A DNA stretch of 64,000 nt from Acidobacteriota bacterium (lineage in GTDB: Bacteria; Acidobacteriota; Terriglobia; Terriglobales; Acidobacteriaceae). Under the pieces are notes generated by a model, which saw only the letters and a program-made list of their open reading frames with translations, was not told the origin of the DNA and ran no database searches. The stretch lies in NCBI GenBank assembly GCA_018268755.1, contig JAFDVW010000019.1:212348-276347 (forward strand), read 5' to 3'. Within the stretch, counting starts at the first letter, position 1; every line of letters starts with the position of its first letter. Positions 25,495 to 34,444 of this stretch are shown here, piece by piece. The translations under genes were made by a program, and so were the position numbers.

Positions 25495-26720
25495 TGACGA
25501 AGAGAATGGCACTGATTGGTGTTGCGGTTTTACTTGCCGTTTTGGTTGCGACCATGCTTTGGCGAAGGACCTCCAGCACTCCCCCGCAAGCGGAGGAGAA
25601 GCACGACCCGGACCAGGTCGAGCTCAGCGCGGACGCTCAGCGTAATGCTGGGGTCGTGATCGTAACCAGCAGCGAGACAAAGATTCAGCAGATGGTCAAA
25701 ACTACGGCTGTAGTTTCAGCCGATGAAGCGCGTGTGGCCCACATTTTCCCTCTCTCCCAAGGGATTGTCGAGGAGGTTCAAGTTCAGTTGGGAGATCGGG
25801 TGCAAAAAGGCCAGCCCCTGCTGATCTACGACAACATTGAGTTGGGAGAATCACTCGGAGAGTACCAAAACCTGGTTGGCGGACTCACCAAAGCGAAGGC
25901 GCAAGAACAAGTCGCCAAGAAGGCAATGGATCGCGCCAACAACTTGATTGAAGTGGAAGCCATTTCACCGCGAGAGTTCGAGTTGCGCAAGGCGGAATAC
26001 GAACAAGCCCAGGCAGAAATTGAAAGCCGCCGCGCGGAAGTGGGACGTGCGGAGGAGAAACTCCATCGTTTTGGGATGAGTGATGACGACCTGAAGAAAA
26101 TCAGCAGCTCAATGCACGGGTCCCATCGCACTGCCTCTCATGCCACGATCCGGGCGCCCTTCTCCGGTGTCGTCACAAAATACGACGTGTCCAAAGGGGA
26201 GGTCGTCAATCGCGACAAAGAGTTGTTTACGGTGGTAGACACGGCGATGGTTTGGGCTCTGGCCGATGTGTATGAAAAAGACATCCGGTATGTGGCGCGA
26301 GGTGGCGATTGTCTGGTTACTCTCGATTCATACCCTGGCCAACAGTTTAAAGGGCGGATTGCCTATCTAAGCGATGTTCTGGACCCGGCTTCGCGCACGG
26401 CAAAGCTCAGATGTGTGTTGGCCAATCCAAGCGGCCAACTGAAGCTCGAAATGTTCGGAACGGTATCGGTCCCTACAAAGGAAGCGAGCAACGGTGTCTC
26501 TGTCCCCGCCTCCGCGCTGCAGGAGATCAACGGTGAACCGGTCGTGTTCGTCCAGACCGACTCAGCGACCTTTATCAGGCGGAAGGTAGAGGTGGGTCAA
26601 CAAGACGGCCAAAATGTCGAAATCACGTCCGGCATGAAGCCGGGAGAGAGAGTTGTTGCCAACGGCAGCTTTTATTTAAAGGCCGCGCTGCAGCGCGAGC
26701 TGATCGGCGGGGAGGAATAG
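25494..26720 (+). CDS. CzcB-like periplasmic adaptor
   Basis: A 408-residue membrane-fusion protein with an N-terminal hydrophobic anchor (ALIGVAVLLAVLVATMLWRR), a lipoyl/barrel-sandwich part (HIFPLSQGIVEEVQVQLGDR; ATIRAPFSGVVTKYDVSKGE), an alpha-hairpin (about 125-200) and C-terminal barrel and membrane-proximal domains (LDSYPGQQFKGRIAYLS; GMKPGERVVANGSFYL). It links the inner-membrane pump and the CzcC-like duct. It follows the czcC-like gene without a gap and precedes the pump gene by 6 bp. Confidence 0.9.
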   Translation: MTKRMALIGVAVLLAVLVATMLWRRTSSTPPQAEEKHDPDQVELSADAQRNAGVVIVTSSETKIQQMVKTTAVVSADEARVAHIFPLSQGIVEEVQVQLGDRVQKGQPLLIYDNIELGESLGEYQNLVGGLTKAKAQEQVAKKAMDRANNLIEVEAISPREFELRKAEYEQAQAEIESRRAEVGRAEEKLHRFGMSDDDLKKISSSMHGSHRTASHATIRAPFSGVVTKYDVSKGEVVNRDKELFTVVDTAMVWALADVYEKDIRYVARGGDCLVTLDSYPGQQFKGRIAYLSDVLDPASRTAKLRCVLANPSGQLKLEMFGTVSVPTKEASNGVSVPASALQEINGEPVVFVQTDSATFIRRKVEVGQQDGQNVEITSGMKPGERVVANGSFYLKAALQRELIGGEE

Positions 26721-26726
26721 CGGCAT

Positions 26727-29700
26727 ATGAATCGCCTCGTCGAATTCGCGCTCAAGAACCGGTTTTTGGTTTTGGTATTCACCACGCTGGTGATCGGTGT
26801 TGGCATATGGGCCATGCAGGTTCTGCCTATCGATGCTGTGCCAGATATTACGCCGAACCAGGTCATCGTTCTCACCAACGCGCAGGGGTTGGGTCCGGTA
26901 GAAGTCGAACGTTTCATTACGTTTCCTGTCGAAACCGCGATGAGCGGCCTCCCCGGGGTAACCGAGATCCGTTCGCTGTCTCGCTTTGGCCTCTCGTCGG
27001 TAACGATCTTTTTCAAAGAGAACATGGATATTTACTTCTGTCGCCGCCTGGTAATGGAACGTCTGCCGCAAGCCAAAGAAGCAATTCCAGCGGGCTTCGG
27101 CTCGCCTGAGATGGGTCCGATCAGTACTGGCCTTGGCGAGATTTACCAATTTGAAGTGCAAGGACAAAAACAGTCGCTAATGGAGTTGCGGAGCATTTTG
27201 GAATGGGACATCGCTCCGCTGCTTCGTTCGGTTCCGGGAGTAGTAGAGGTCAATTCCTACGGAGGTGAACTGAAGACGTACGAAGTACAGCTCGATGCGA
27301 ACCGGCTGATCTCTTACGACCTACCACTATCCAAGGTGTTCGAGGCGCTTGAGCGCAACAACTTCAACTCCGGCGGAGGTTACATCGAGCACAACCAGGA
27401 ACAATACATCGTGCGTGGCGAGGGCTTGGTTGGAACTCTAGAAGACATCGGCAACATCGTCGTCGGCGCAACGAAGAATGGCACGCCTATCTATATCAAG
27501 AACCTGGGAACGGTGGCATTTGCTCCCATGATTCGGCAAGGCGCCGCCACACGGGACGGGCGCGGCGAGGTCGTAACGGGCGTGGTCATGATGTTGATCG
27601 GCGAGAACTCCCGCGTTGTTGCCAAGAGCGTCGGTGACAAGCTGCAGGAGATCCAGAAGACTCTGCCGGCAGGGGTAAAGGTCCAGACTTATTACGACCG
27701 GACTACCTTGGTCCAAAAAACGATTAAGACCGTGGAAAAAAACCTCATCGAGGGAGCTGTCTTGGTCGTCGTCATTCTGCTGCTCCTTCTCGGCAATATA
27801 CGGGGCGCTTTGATCGTGGCAGCTGCCATACCGCTGTCCATGCTCTCGGCCTTTTGCGGGATGGTGTGGCTCGGCATCAGTGGCAACCTCATGAGTCTTG
27901 GAGCGATCGACTTTGGTCTGATCGTTGATGGTTCCGTGGTGATGGTAGAAAACATCGTTCGTCACCTGGCGGAAGGCAAACAGCAAGGCGAACGCCGCAA
28001 CTCCTTTGCAATCATCCTGGACGCTGCCAGAGAGGTTGCCAGACCCGTGTTCTTCGCGGTTCTTATCATCATCGTCGTCTATTTCCCGATCCTCACGCTT
28101 GAGGGCGTAGAAGGCAAGATGTTTCGCCCGATGGCGCTGACCGTCATCTTCGCATTGATCGCATCCCTGGTTTTTGCCCTAACCCTCATGCCTGTCCTGA
28201 GTTCCTTCTTGCTGGCCGGCAAGGTGAAGGAGGAAGAGTCCCGTCTGATTCATTTCATGAAGTCACGCTATGTGCCCTGGTTGCGGAGGGCCATTGCCAC
28301 CCCAAGAATTACCGTCTCGCTAGCGGGTGGGATTTTCGCGCTTGGAGCCATCGTAGTCCTCTTCATGGGAGCTGAGTTCATTCCGCGTCTGGATGAAGGG
28401 ACGCTTGCGGTGCAGGCGTGGCGGCTTCCCAGCGTCGCTCTCTCGGAGTCTGTGAAGAGCACCACCATGGTGGAGAAAGTGCTCAAACAGTTCCCGGAAG
28501 TAGAGACCGTGATATCGCGAACCGGACGCGCAGAAATTGCGACCGACCCGATGGGTGTGGAAGTAAGCGATATTTACGTCATCCTGAAGCCTCACGACCA
28601 ATGGAAGACAGCGACCACCCGGGAAGGACTGATTGAGGCTTACAACAAAGCTCTCGAGGACAACGTACCGGGAAACATCTTCAGTTACTCACAGCCAATT
28701 GAGTTGCGCATGCAAGAGCTCATTGCGGGCGTACGGTCCGATGTAGCGGTCACGTTGTACGGGACCGATTTGGATCTGTTGCGCCAAAAAGCCGATGAAA
28801 TCGTCCGAGTTGTATCGCAGGTCAAAGGAGCGGCCGACGTCAAGGCCGAGCAGACGGCGGGCTTGCCCTACCTCAGAGTGGAGATCCGACGCGATCAAAT
28901 CGCGCGCTACGGCATCAATGCGCGCGATGTTCTGGATGCGGTGGAGGCCATTGGCGGCAAAGAGGTGGGAGAGGTCCTGGAGGGACAGAAGCGCTTCGCT
29001 ATGCAAGTGCGATTCGCGTCTTCTGATCGTGACGCGCTGGAAAAAATCGGGAATCTCAAAGTGTCGGACCCACAGGGCCGGCTCATTCCGCTGAGCCAAC
29101 TGGCAAACCTGAAAACGGAAGAGGGTCCGGCTCAGGTCAGCCGTACGAATATTCATCGCCGGATCAGCGTGGAGGCAAATGTCCGCGGACGTGATTTATC
29201 CGGCTTCATTAAGGAAGCACAAGCCGCGGTAACAGGCAAAGTTTCCTTGCCTTCCGGGTACTGGATCACGTGGGGTGGACAGTTCGAGAACCTGCAGCGA
29301 GCGACACAACGGCTGGCGATTGTCGTGCCCTTGTCGTTGTTTTTGATCTTCATCCTTCTCTACACGACCTTCAATACGAGCCGGCCGGCACTTCTGATCT
29401 TTCTCAACGTGCCGGTTGCGGCTTCTGGCGGAGTGCTCGCGCTGGCGCTCAGAGGCATGCCTCTGAGCATCTCGGCAGGCGTCGGATTCATTGCTGTCTC
29501 AGGTATCGCGGTGCTCAACGGCGTCGTGCTGATTTCGTACATTCTGACGCGCAGGCGTGAGGGGGTAGCACTGGACGAAGCCGTGGTTGAAGGTGCGGTG
29601 ACACGGTTGCGTCCGGTGCTCATGACGGCACTGGTCGCGAGTCTCGGCTTCGTGCCGATGGCGCTTGCGACCAGTGCTGGCGCTGAGGTGCAACGCCCGT

Positions 29701-29810
29701 TGGCTACGGTGGTGATTGGCGGATTGGTCACCTCGACATTGTTGACGCTGTTCGTCCTGCCGACTCTCTACAAGTGGTTTGAGGGCAAGCATGAAGAGGT
29801 CGAAATTTAA
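26727..29810 (+). CDS. CzcA-like heavy-metal RND pump (divalent cation type)
   Basis: A 1027-residue RND transporter. The N-terminus (VLPIDAVPDITPNQVIVLTN) and TM4 (AIDFGLIVDGSVVMVENIVR) follow the CzcA/CnrA HME1 pattern, in which the DFG...D acidic residues carry protons and divalent metals (Co, Zn, Cd, Ni). This differs from the CusA-type TM4 in the upstream pump, so the island carries two pumps of different specificity. The substrate cannot be fixed from sequence alone. It is followed after 12 bp by a PII-like gene. Confidence 0.92.
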   Translation: MNRLVEFALKNRFLVLVFTTLVIGVGIWAMQVLPIDAVPDITPNQVIVLTNAQGLGPVEVERFITFPVETAMSGLPGVTEIRSLSRFGLSSVTIFFKENMDIYFCRRLVMERLPQAKEAIPAGFGSPEMGPISTGLGEIYQFEVQGQKQSLMELRSILEWDIAPLLRSVPGVVEVNSYGGELKTYEVQLDANRLISYDLPLSKVFEALERNNFNSGGGYIEHNQEQYIVRGEGLVGTLEDIGNIVVGATKNGTPIYIKNLGTVAFAPMIRQGAATRDGRGEVVTGVVMMLIGENSRVVAKSVGDKLQEIQKTLPAGVKVQTYYDRTTLVQKTIKTVEKNLIEGAVLVVVILLLLLGNIRGALIVAAAIPLSMLSAFCGMVWLGISGNLMSLGAIDFGLIVDGSVVMVENIVRHLAEGKQQGERRNSFAIILDAAREVARPVFFAVLIIIVVYFPILTLEGVEGKMFRPMALTVIFALIASLVFALTLMPVLSSFLLAGKVKEEESRLIHFMKSRYVPWLRRAIATPRITVSLAGGIFALGAIVVLFMGAEFIPRLDEGTLAVQAWRLPSVALSESVKSTTMVEKVLKQFPEVETVISRTGRAEIATDPMGVEVSDIYVILKPHDQWKTATTREGLIEAYNKALEDNVPGNIFSYSQPIELRMQELIAGVRSDVAVTLYGTDLDLLRQKADEIVRVVSQVKGAADVKAEQTAGLPYLRVEIRRDQIARYGINARDVLDAVEAIGGKEVGEVLEGQKRFAMQVRFASSDRDALEKIGNLKVSDPQGRLIPLSQLANLKTEEGPAQVSRTNIHRRISVEANVRGRDLSGFIKEAQAAVTGKVSLPSGYWITWGGQFENLQRATQRLAIVVPLSLFLIFILLYTTFNTSRPALLIFLNVPVAASGGVLALALRGMPLSISAGVGFIAVSGIAVLNGVVLISYILTRRREGVALDEAVVEGAVTRLRPVLMTALVASLGFVPMALATSAGAEVQRPLATVVIGGLVTSTLLTLFVLPTLYKWFEGKHEEVEI

Positions 29811-29822
29811 GGAGCAAAAGCG

Positions 29823-30164
29823 ATGAAGGAAATTAAGGCGATTATTCAACCGTTTCTACTGTCCAAGGTGGTCGATGCTTTGAAGCAAATCGACGGTCTG
29901 CCCGGGGTGACCGTCTCCGAGGTTCACGGCTTCGGGCGGGCTCAAGCTGTCGGTTCACCGGAGACGATCACAGAGGGCGGAATCGACTACGTCAATAAAT
30001 CCAAGTTGGAAGTTGTGGTCTCGGATGAACTGGCGGATCAAGTCATTGCAGTCATCCGAGAAAAGGCCCGTACCGGGAATCCGGGTGACGGGAAAATCTT
30101 TGTTCACGACATTGGCGATGTTATCCGGATCCGAACCGGAGAACATGGAGAGTCGGCGATCTAA
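29823..30164 (+). CDS. PII-like protein of the efflux-associated (PII-NG) group
   Basis: A 113-residue ferredoxin-like trimer-forming PII homologue: MKEIKAIIQPFLLSKVVDAL at the start, EVHGFGRAQ at the T-loop base and a conserved second half (KLEVVVSDELADQVIAVIRE, GNPGDGKIFV). The T-loop lacks the Y-x-G-A-x-Y uridylylation signature of GlnB/GlnK; in its place is TEGGIDY. PII homologues next to CzcA/CusA pumps were described as a separate group (PII-NG). It probably senses a nucleotide or metal and modulates the pump. A good AAGGAG site precedes the ATG. Confidence 0.85.
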   Translation: MKEIKAIIQPFLLSKVVDALKQIDGLPGVTVSEVHGFGRAQAVGSPETITEGGIDYVNKSKLEVVVSDELADQVIAVIREKARTGNPGDGKIFVHDIGDVIRIRTGEHGESAI

Positions 30165-30564
30165 ACGCGACGACTTCGAAAGGGTAACAGTCGTGAGGTC
30201 TCGCAGAAGAGAGCGACAGGAAAAGCAACGTCGCCGGGATCACTTGATGCTGATGTTGCTCGTGTTGTTGATGGTTTTGGCGGTCGTCCTGGCTATGTGT
30301 CTGGCGTCACGCGGGATGCATCCAAGTCAGTTTCGTCGCCATCGTCTGTTTGGAACTCGGCATCGTGACGCCTTCGTGCCGAACGTGATGTCGGGTGTTG
30401 TGAGTACTTATGAATCATCGGATCAATTCGATTCTGCATATCGTTTCGGCATGCTATTGGATGGTGTGCACGATTCTAGTGTTCTTGCTCGGCCCATATC
30501 CTGCCAGTTCTCAAATCAAATTTCGAGTGTGGCTGCTGATTGGCGTCACTCTGAGCGGGCTTGA
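30145..30564 (+). CDS. Possible small basic single-pass membrane protein
   Basis: The frame opens with an ATG 20 bp inside the PII-like gene and encodes 139 residues: a very basic N-terminus (many Arg/Lys over residues 1-34), one strongly hydrophobic helix (LMLMLLVLLMVLAVVLAMCL) and a basic tail. Its last 155 bp overlap the next gene in another frame, and that part does not look like conserved protein. The N-terminal half could be real; the gene may be extended by chance. No family recognised. Confidence 0.35.
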   Translation: MESRRSKRDDFERVTVVRSRRRERQEKQRRRDHLMLMLLVLLMVLAVVLAMCLASRGMHPSQFRRHRLFGTRHRDAFVPNVMSGVVSTYESSDQFDSAYRFGMLLDGVHDSSVLARPISCQFSNQISSVAADWRHSERA

Positions 30565-30808
30565 CTTGTTTGCTGGGATACAACAATGGCGAAATGCAGG
30601 AATGCGAAGAACGTTAAGCATCGTTCTCCATTCATTCGTGACGATAGGTATTGTTTTGTTAGTGACATTTGAATTCCTGCAAGCGCAGTCCACTTCGTTC
30701 GTTAATTGGTTGGGGGCTGATAATTATTGGGTCTTGTCGACGCTTGGTCTGTGCCGGCTTTTGATGAGCACAACACTACTCATGGCAGGGAGGAACATCC
30801 TCAAATGA
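30410..30808 (+). CDS. Four-helix membrane protein coupled to the P-type ATPase gene
   Basis: A 132-residue protein with about four membrane helices (ILHIVSACYWMVCTILVFLL; VWLLIGVTLSGLDLFAGI; TLSIVLHSFVTIGIVLLVTF; WVLSTLGLCRLLMSTTLLMA). I recognise no family. The stop codon overlaps the ATPase start (ATGA), so the two proteins are made together. A partner or regulator of the metal ATPase is a reasonable inference. Confidence 0.6.
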   Translation: MNHRINSILHIVSACYWMVCTILVFLLGPYPASSQIKFRVWLLIGVTLSGLDLFAGIQQWRNAGMRRTLSIVLHSFVTIGIVLLVTFEFLQAQSTSFVNWLGADNYWVLSTLGLCRLLMSTTLLMAGRNILK

Positions 30809-32979
30809 AGAAACTGGAATTCAAGATTCGCGGGATGGATTGTGCCGAGGAGATCGCTACCTTGAAGCGCGAACTTGGCCCCATGGTCGGAGATGAGGGA
30901 AACCTCTCGTTCGATCTGCTGCGCGGAAAGATGACCGTAGGGCATGATTTGCTGAACGCAGAAGAGATTATGCGGGCCGTGGATAAGACGGGCATGCGAG
31001 CGGAAGCGTGGAGCGAGCCCGCACAGGTCGAGCAGACATCCAAACGTCCGATGTGGCTTCGCGATGGCCGCACGATTGTGACGATCGTAAGCGGAGTCAT
31101 GACGATCGCTGGATTTGCCGTTCACTCTGTGTTGCAAGGGGGAATAACGCAAGCTTTCGGCTCAGAAGGGCTTGGGCTCGCTCATCTTGTGCCTTTGCCG
31201 GCGCGTGTCATCTATTTAGGGGCTGTCATCGTAGGTGGCTGGTACGTAGCCCCCAAAGCAGTGTTTGCAGCTCGGCGGCTCCGGCCCGACATGAATTTGC
31301 TGATGACGATTGCGGTGATCGGAGCAGTTGTCATTGGAGAGTGGTTCGAAGCGGCACTGGTTACGTTTCTTTTCGCGTTAAGTCTTGCGCTTGAAGCTTG
31401 GAGTATCGGAAGAGCGCGAAGAGCAGTCGAAGCGCTTCTGGACCTTGCTCCGCCCACGGTAAGGGTTTTGCAAGGCAATCGTGAAATTGAAGTCAAAGCC
31501 GATGAAGTGTCTCCGGGCACGATCTTTTTGGTGAAGCCGGGGGACCGCATCGCGCTGGATGGTCAAGTCCAGCGCGGTACTACGGAAGTGAACCAAGCGC
31601 CCATCACGGGCGAGAGCGTTCCGGTATTCAAGGAAGCTGGTTCACAGGTATTTGCAGGCACGATCAATGGCAATGGCGCCATTGAAGTCCGGTCGACGAA
31701 AGCGGCGTCGGATACGACTCTTGCCCACATTATCCAAATGGTGGGAACTGCCCAAGCTCAAAAAGCGCCATCGGAGCAATGGGTGGAAAAGTTCGCTCGC
31801 TTCTACACGCCCACAGTCTTTGCGGTTGCGGCATTAGTTTTCTTATTGCCGCCGTTGTTCTCCGGCGGGGACTGGTCGACGTGGACATATCGAGCGCTGG
31901 TGTTTCTCGTGATCGGTTGCCCGTGCGCCCTCGTTATTTCGACACCGGTGAGCATTGTGGCCGCATTGGCTGCCGCCGCGCGCAACGGTGTTTTGATAAA
32001 GGGTGGAGTATATGTGGAGGTTCCCGCGTCTCTAAAGGCGATTGCGATGGACAAGACTGGCACGTTAACCGAAGGCCGGCCTCAGGTCACATCTGTCGTT
32101 ACAGAATCGAATGTTTCGAGACGTGAGCTGCTAGAAGTAGCGGCCACCATGGAGTCACAGAGTGACCACCCCCTGGCTCGGGCGATCATGGAATTCTGCG
32201 GTACGGAATCGGTACGGGCGAGAGAGGCTTCCAATTTCAAAGTCATTCAAGGCAAGGGTGCGGAAGCTGTAATTGGGGGCGAGAAGTATTGGTTGGGGTC
32301 TCATCGTTATCTGGAGGATCGAGGACAAGAAACTCCTGAGATTCACAAACGACTGGAAGACTTGGCGGCTTCGGGACAGTCGGTGGTTGTGGTCGGAGAT
32401 GAGCAACGCGTGATCGGGATGATTACTCTTGCGGATGCGGTCCGGCCCGCTAGCCGTGAGGCAATCAAGCAGCTACTGCGGAACGGGGTTGACCACGTGG
32501 TGATGTTGACCGGCGATAACAAGCCCACTGCGGAGACGATTGCACAGGCGACCGGGGTAAACGAGGTATATGCGGAGCTTCTCCCTGAAGACAAAGTCGC
32601 TGCCGTCGAGAGGCTGGTAGCGAATTACGAAAGCGTGGCAATGATTGGTGATGGAATCAATGATGCTCCCGCGATGGCCAGGGCCACGTTGGGAATTTCC
32701 ATGGGTGCGATGGGCAGTGATGCAGCGATTGAAGCGTCTGATATTGCTTTGATGTCCGATGATCTCGCCAAACTGCCTTGGCTGGTCCGACACTCGCGAA
32801 GGGCCGTGACTATCATTCGTCAAAACATCACGGTTTCTCTGGGCGTGAAGGCTGTATTCGTGATTTTGACGTTTGCGGGCTTTGCATCCTTATGGGCGGC
32901 AATCGCCGCCGATATGGGCGTTTCTCTACTGGTGATTTTCAATGCGTTGCGTCTGCTTCGACCCAACGATGCGCCTTGA
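30805..32979 (+). CDS. P1B-2-type Zn/Cd/Pb-transporting ATPase
   Basis: A 724-residue heavy-metal P-type ATPase. The N-terminal heavy-metal-associated domain has a single-Cys GMDCAEE motif. The TGES actuator motif (APITGESVPV), the CPC membrane motif (IGCPCALVIS), the phosphorylation site DKTGTLTEG and the hinge MIGDGINDAPA are all present, as is the SDHPLA-type SEHPL motif. Lys in GVKAVF (TM7) and Asp in AADMGV (TM8) mark the ZntA-like Zn/Cd/Pb group rather than copper ATPases. ATG 30805 is preceded by GGGAGG; the 26 codons upstream in frame overlap the preceding gene. It exports divalent metal from the cytoplasm, complementing the periplasmic Czc pump. Confidence 0.93.
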   Translation: MKKLEFKIRGMDCAEEIATLKRELGPMVGDEGNLSFDLLRGKMTVGHDLLNAEEIMRAVDKTGMRAEAWSEPAQVEQTSKRPMWLRDGRTIVTIVSGVMTIAGFAVHSVLQGGITQAFGSEGLGLAHLVPLPARVIYLGAVIVGGWYVAPKAVFAARRLRPDMNLLMTIAVIGAVVIGEWFEAALVTFLFALSLALEAWSIGRARRAVEALLDLAPPTVRVLQGNREIEVKADEVSPGTIFLVKPGDRIALDGQVQRGTTEVNQAPITGESVPVFKEAGSQVFAGTINGNGAIEVRSTKAASDTTLAHIIQMVGTAQAQKAPSEQWVEKFARFYTPTVFAVAALVFLLPPLFSGGDWSTWTYRALVFLVIGCPCALVISTPVSIVAALAAAARNGVLIKGGVYVEVPASLKAIAMDKTGTLTEGRPQVTSVVTESNVSRRELLEVAATMESQSDHPLARAIMEFCGTESVRAREASNFKVIQGKGAEAVIGGEKYWLGSHRYLEDRGQETPEIHKRLEDLAASGQSVVVVGDEQRVIGMITLADAVRPASREAIKQLLRNGVDHVVMLTGDNKPTAETIAQATGVNEVYAELLPEDKVAAVERLVANYESVAMIGDGINDAPAMARATLGISMGAMGSDAAIEASDIALMSDDLAKLPWLVRHSRRAVTIIRQNITVSLGVKAVFVILTFAGFASLWAAIAADMGVSLLVIFNALRLLRPNDAP

Positions 32980-33009
32980 GATCAAACCAGCCTAATGGTG
33001 AGGACCTGA

Positions 33010-33549
33010 ATGTTCGGAATGCGCATTCTGCCTGCGGTAATAGTTATGTGTATCACTGCCTCTTCTATCGGATGTCATCGAAACGAAGTGCATAGTCCGA
33101 TCCCTAGCGGTTCCCAGCCGTTTGATCAACGATTTTTGGTGTGGATGGTCAATCACCACAACGATGACGACAGAATGGTGAATCCGTGCGCGACCAATCT
33201 GACGATTCGGCAAGAGCTTCGTGAGTTCTGCAAAACCGCTGATCAGCAGCATCGTGAGCGTGTGGAGAGAATGAAGACCTGGCTGAAGGAATGGTACGGG
33301 CAAAACTTCCCAGGTACCGACAACCTGCCTTTGTGGCTGGGTGGCCTAAAGGATGGACAATTTGAACGCGAATTCCTCAAGCAGTACGTGCATCAACATG
33401 CGGACGCGATCAACCCCATCAAGGAATGTTCTGTGAAGGCGGCACACCCCGAGCTACGAGAGCTTTGTCAGAGGATCGCACCGGCACAGCAGCAACAGGC
33501 TGTTCAACTGCGAAGATGGCGTTGCGAGTGGTTTGAGGAATGCGAGTAA
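33010..33549 (+). CDS. Lipoprotein with two DUF305-like helical repeats
   Basis: A 179-residue protein with a lipobox (ITASSIGC) and two tandem repeats of a DUF305-like pattern: FDQRFLVWMVNHHNDDDRMV ... CATNLTIRQELREFC, then FEREFLKQYVHQHADAINPI ... CSVKAAHPELRELC. Each repeat has His-rich helices and a Cys pair; DUF305 proteins are often found in copper-resistance loci. It probably binds metal in the periplasm. The ATG follows GGTGAGGA. It is the last-but-one gene of the metal module. Confidence 0.7.
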   Translation: MFGMRILPAVIVMCITASSIGCHRNEVHSPIPSGSQPFDQRFLVWMVNHHNDDDRMVNPCATNLTIRQELREFCKTADQQHRERVERMKTWLKEWYGQNFPGTDNLPLWLGGLKDGQFEREFLKQYVHQHADAINPIKECSVKAAHPELRELCQRIAPAQQQQAVQLRRWRCEWFEECE

Positions 33550-33659
33550 TCGCCAGGCATTGGCGAATTACCGGTCCGCCATGCAGCATCTGCGGCAGGC
33601 CGAGGGGTCGACGCGCTGACGGTTGCGAAGAAGGCTTCGCGTCTATTTGGGACAGCCAC

Positions 33660-34037
33660 ATGCGGAATCTAGAAATACTGTCGCGGCATCGGCTGGGGAT
33701 CGCTTGCCGATTGGTCTTAGCTCTTGTGTTCTTTACGACTCCGCCGGCCTTGGATGCAAAAGCACGGCTCAGCGGACACATTGTTCAATTGCGGCCGGAT
33801 GGCTTCATCTTGCGGACGAGATTCTACCCCCATATCAATGTTCATCTTTCCGAACAAACGACGGTTCGATGCAAGAAGCAAATCCTGAAAACCACCGATC
33901 TGAAAATGGGCGATTTGGTGACGGTCGAAGTTTTTGACAAGAAGGATACGGTCGAAGCCACGAAAATCACTATTCACCGCGATTGGCTGAAATGTCGAGA
34001 AATTAAAGGGGAAAAGCCCGCGCACTGCAAATGCTAG
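33660..34037 (+). CDS. Exported OB-like (DUF5666-type) small protein
   Basis: A 125-residue protein with a signal peptide (LVLALVFFTTPPALDAKA) and one small beta-barrel domain (GHIVQLRPDGFILRTR; VHLSEQTTVRCKK; MGDLVTVEVFDKKDTVEATK), resembling DUF5666/OB-fold proteins. Three Cys lie in the last 20 residues (KCREIKGEKPAHCKC), a possible metal site. The frame extends upstream to 33540 but that part overlaps the previous gene; ATG 33660 starts the signal peptide. Function unknown. Confidence 0.6.
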   Translation: MRNLEILSRHRLGIACRLVLALVFFTTPPALDAKARLSGHIVQLRPDGFILRTRFYPHINVHLSEQTTVRCKKQILKTTDLKMGDLVTVEVFDKKDTVEATKITIHRDWLKCREIKGEKPAHCKC

Positions 34038-34308
34038 CCAGTTCATCAAAATCGCCGATCTCAGTACAGGATTAGCTTGCGGAGGCTGGAACAAGAGAAC
34101 GCCCTCCGGGCGCAAAAGAGACACAATCCTTCCGGGATGAGAGGCAACCGGAACAGCATCTTGTCTGAAGATCTTTTTTGAACGGTTCCTATACTCGAAA
34201 AAAGTTACCGCAGCTTTACCTGCAGTTGGTCTTTCTTACCGATACTTTCAACAACTTGCAGCGCCGGGAGGCACCTCTAAGTTGTTACAAACACTGTCTA
34301 TTTTTACT
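34038..34308. other. Gene-free stretch left of the first att scar
   Basis: About 270 bp without a supported gene. It contains one copy of the 15-bp repeat described at 34214-34228 and short GC-rich hairpins. It is likely the right-end non-coding DNA of island 1. Confidence 0.5.
34214..34228 (+). repeat. 15-bp direct repeat (left copy) flanking the att scar
   Basis: CTTTACCTGCAGTTG is repeated exactly at 34412-34426, on the other side of the att core, in the same orientation. The spacing (about 80-100 bp from the core on each side) is like arm-type sites of tyrosine integrases; no integrase is present to test this. Confidence 0.5.
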
Positions 34309-34354
34309 CTGAAAAGGCTGGCGTCGGGGGTTCAACTCCCTCCCTGGCCACCAT
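34309..34354 (+). mobile_element. att scar 1: 3' part of a tRNA-Phe gene
   Basis: Reading as tRNA positions 32-76: loop CTGAAAA (34309-34315; anticodon GAA), stem strand GGCTG, variable loop GCGTC, T-stem GGGGG/CCCTC around TTCAACT, acceptor strand CCTGGCC, discriminator A and encoded CCA (34351-34353). Upstream sequence cannot pair with GGCTG and no GGCCAGG 5' acceptor strand is found, so the tRNA is not complete. Nucleotides 34312-34354 recur exactly at 63479-63521. This is what integration into the anticodon loop of tRNA-Phe leaves behind. Confidence 0.8.
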
Positions 34355-34411
34355 ATTTCAAAGCACTTAACTCCACTTTCCATTTCCCATATTGCCTGCA
34401 CTTTACTTGTA

Positions 34412-34426
34412 CTTTACCTGCAGTTG
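34412..34426 (+). repeat. 15-bp direct repeat (right copy) flanking the att scar
   Basis: Exact second copy of CTTTACCTGCAGTTG, preceded by a related partial CTTTACTTG (34401-34409), giving a short series of CTTTAC half-sites. Confidence 0.5.
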
Positions 34427-34444
34427 CCTGCTGTAGTGCAGAAT

